This document shows positions 32,517 through 33,738 of a stretch of DNA of 33,738 nt, in pieces; the first letter of the stretch is position 1, and the number at the start of each line of letters is the position of its first letter. The translations under genes were made by a program, and so were the position numbers. This DNA is from Bowdeniella nasicola (lineage in GTDB: Bacteria; Actinomycetota; Actinomycetes; Actinomycetales; Actinomycetaceae): assembly GCA_030537895.1 (NCBI GenBank), contig JAUNVA010000009.1, positions 59,353 to 93,090 on the forward strand. The letters run 5' to 3'. Under the pieces are notes generated by a model. It saw only the letters and a program-made list of their open reading frames with translations. It did no database searches and was not told the origin of the DNA.

Positions 32517-33432
32517 GTCGGTGCCCTACACGCGGCCGCCGCGCTCCGGCTCCCCCGACCGGAGCGCGGTGGCTCCCACATCGCACGGCGTCGGCGTGCA
32601 CGTGCCCAGCACTGTGCTTCGGGGCGAGGGCGCCACCCTCGGTTCGACCCGGCAGCCCTCACGCCTCGCCTGGCACCTGATCGGCTGGGGCGTGATCCTG
32701 CTGTCGTGGGCACTGCTCGCGCAGTCGCAGTTGGACTACATCCTTCCGGGACCGCTGCGCACATGGGATGCGCTGGTGCAACTCTTCACCTCCGAGGGGC
32801 TCGTCTCGGCGCTGATCCTCACTATGGAGCGGGCCGCGCTGGGTCTCGTGGTGGCCATCGCCATCGGGATCGCTTGGGGCTTTGTGAACTCGCGCTCTCC
32901 GCGCCTGCACTGGATGACCATGCCGGTTCTCCAGATCCTCATGTCGACGCCGGGCATCATCTTCGTGATCGTCGCGATGGTGTGGTTCGGGACGAACGCC
33001 CTCGTCGTAGTCTTCGTCGTCGCCGCGGTGACCGTCCCCCTGTTGACGTCGTCGACGACGCAGGCCTTCACAGCCATCGACGCCGACCTCATGGAGATGG
33101 CCACGGTATTCCGCCTCAGCCGCTCCACCGTGATCCGTCACATCATGATCCCCACGATCGCTCCGCCCATATTGGCGGCCGGTACCGTGGCTCTCGGCCA
33201 GTCGATCCGGGTTTCCGTGATGGCGGAACTATTGGCGACGGCGTCTGGGATCGGCGCCGATATCCGGCTGGCTCAGATCAACATCGAGACGCCGGATATC
33301 TTCGCCTACGCGGCGGTCATGACGGCGCTGACCTTCTCGCTCGAAGCACTCTTGGTCGCGCCGGTGAAGCGGCGATTGTCCGCCCACCTTGCGACATCGG
33401 ACGGTTCCAAGACGATAGGCCCGCTAAACTAA
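32506..33432 (+). CDS. NitT/TauT-type ABC transporter permease
   Basis: 308 aa. An unusually long polar N-terminal extension (about 55 residues) precedes six membrane segments of a SsuC/TauC-like permease. The coupling loop VFRLSRSTVIRHIMIPTIAPPILA corresponds to the family EAA motif. It forms the membrane channel of the importer. ATG32506 overlaps the binding-protein gene by 11 bases; GTG32521 is an alternative start and neither has a strong ribosome binding site. It is the last gene of the operon, followed by a hairpin. Confidence 0.9.
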   Translation: MPNRSVPYTRPPRSGSPDRSAVAPTSHGVGVHVPSTVLRGEGATLGSTRQPSRLAWHLIGWGVILLSWALLAQSQLDYILPGPLRTWDALVQLFTSEGLVSALILTMERAALGLVVAIAIGIAWGFVNSRSPRLHWMTMPVLQILMSTPGIIFVIVAMVWFGTNALVVVFVVAAVTVPLLTSSTTQAFTAIDADLMEMATVFRLSRSTVIRHIMIPTIAPPILAAGTVALGQSIRVSVMAELLATASGIGADIRLAQINIETPDIFAYAAVMTALTFSLEALLVAPVKRRLSAHLATSDGSKTIGPLN

Positions 33433-33437
33433 GCCAG

Positions 33438-33465
33438 GGCGGCGGGCTCCATCCGTCCCGCCGCC
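33438..33465 (+). terminator. Terminator of the metal-box operon
   Basis: A 9-bp stem GGCGGCGGG/CCCGCCGCC with a 10-nt loop, 5 bases after the permease stop. No T-run. Confidence 0.6.
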
Positions 33466-33681
33466 TACTGGCCCCGCGTGATCCGCTGGCCCCCGAACGC
33501 CTGAGCCACCTGCCGCATCCAGCAAGAAGCAGGGCCGCCACATAGGGGACAGTCGCGGCTTTTCGAGCCGGTAGGTACGCTGCAGTATTTGCCGGTTAAC
33601 CGTGCTCCCCTGTAATCATCCCTATAAGGGCGATAGGGCCGAGGGCAGAATCCCCGAATTAATGCCCAAAACTAGGGCCTC
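33466..33681. other. Non-coding gap between permease and tRNA-Ala
   Basis: No gene is seen. It holds the 10-bp palindrome CGGTTAACCG (about 33592-33601) and the hairpin CCCTAT-AAGGGCG-ATAGGG (about 33622-33640). A weak GCCC/GGGC stem close to the tRNA 3' end (about 33664-33679, minus strand) could terminate the tRNA transcript. Confidence 0.4.
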
Positions 33682-33738
33682 TGGTGGAGCCAACGGGACT
33701 CGAACCCGTAACCCCCTGCTTGCAAAGCAGGTGCGCTA
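33682..33738 (-). tRNA. tRNA-Ala (anticodon TGC), cut by window edge
   Basis: The 3' part of the gene is visible: anticodon arm CCTGC-TTTGCAA-GCAGG with anticodon TGC, T arm ACGGG-TTCGAGT-CCCGT, acceptor strand GGCTCC and an encoded CCA end. The 5' D-arm and acceptor strand lie beyond the window. tRNA-Ala(TGC) next to gyrA is typical in actinobacteria, which places the window close to the replication origin. Confidence 0.95.

Overview
The window is high-GC DNA from an actinomycete. I infer the family Actinomycetaceae or a close relative from gene content; no rRNA is present to settle it. The backbone is the conserved, origin-proximal actinobacterial cell-envelope and signalling locus. It comprises tRNA-Leu(CAG), fhaA, fhaB, pstP, rodA, pbpA, pknA and pknB, then convergent trpG/pabA, a 53-aa membrane protein, a class E sortase, a DUF881 protein, crgA, a rhomboid protease, a cyclophilin, and finally tRNA-Ala(TGC) cut by the window edge. 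The order is essentially that of the Mycobacterium tuberculosis Rv0009-Rv0020c region, with accessory genes inserted.

Layout. 1-2684 (+): SBF-like transporter, Tag glycosylase with a degraded zinc site, nicotinamidase PncA. 2744-6063 (-): solitary Mrr-type restriction enzyme with an unusual repeat cluster upstream, an SRPBCC protein, and an APH-type phosphotransferase overlapping an NADPH-dependent FMN reductase. 6198-13520: carbohydrate/polyol cluster with a strong promoter and palindromic operator, SDR polyol dehydrogenase, ribose-type ABC importer (lipoprotein, double ATPase, permease), ROK regulator, and a convergent FGGY kinase. 13898-14014 (-): tRNA-Leu and its terminator. 14380-22561 (+): seven overlapping genes for FHA/Ser-Thr kinase control of wall elongation. 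22558-25041 (-): trpG, small membrane protein, sortase E, DUF881. 25129-26404 (+): crgA and an aldo-keto reductase. 26533-26636: a very strong hairpin and a cluster of DnaA-box-like sequences. 26688-28071 (-): rhomboid and cyclophilin. 28237-29202 (+): Lys/Ala-rich helical membrane protein. 29392-29730 (+): small cupin. 29861-33432 (+): a putative DtxR/IdeR-box-controlled operon of a methyltransferase and a NitT/TauT-type ABC importer. 33682-33738 (-): tRNA-Ala, partial.

How the genes work together. PknA/PknB and PstP write and erase phosphorylation that FhaA/FhaB read, acting on the elongation synthase pair RodA-PbpA. CrgA and sortase E belong to the same envelope programme. The 6.2-13.5 kb cluster looks like a self-contained uptake and catabolic unit: ABC uptake, oxidation of a sugar alcohol to a ketose, and phosphorylation by the FGGY kinase, with the ROK protein as probable repressor. 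The most novel candidate is the operon at 29.9-33.4 kb, where a metal-responsive operator appears to control a methyltransferase coupled to an importer family not usually linked to metals. Its ligand cannot be told from sequence.
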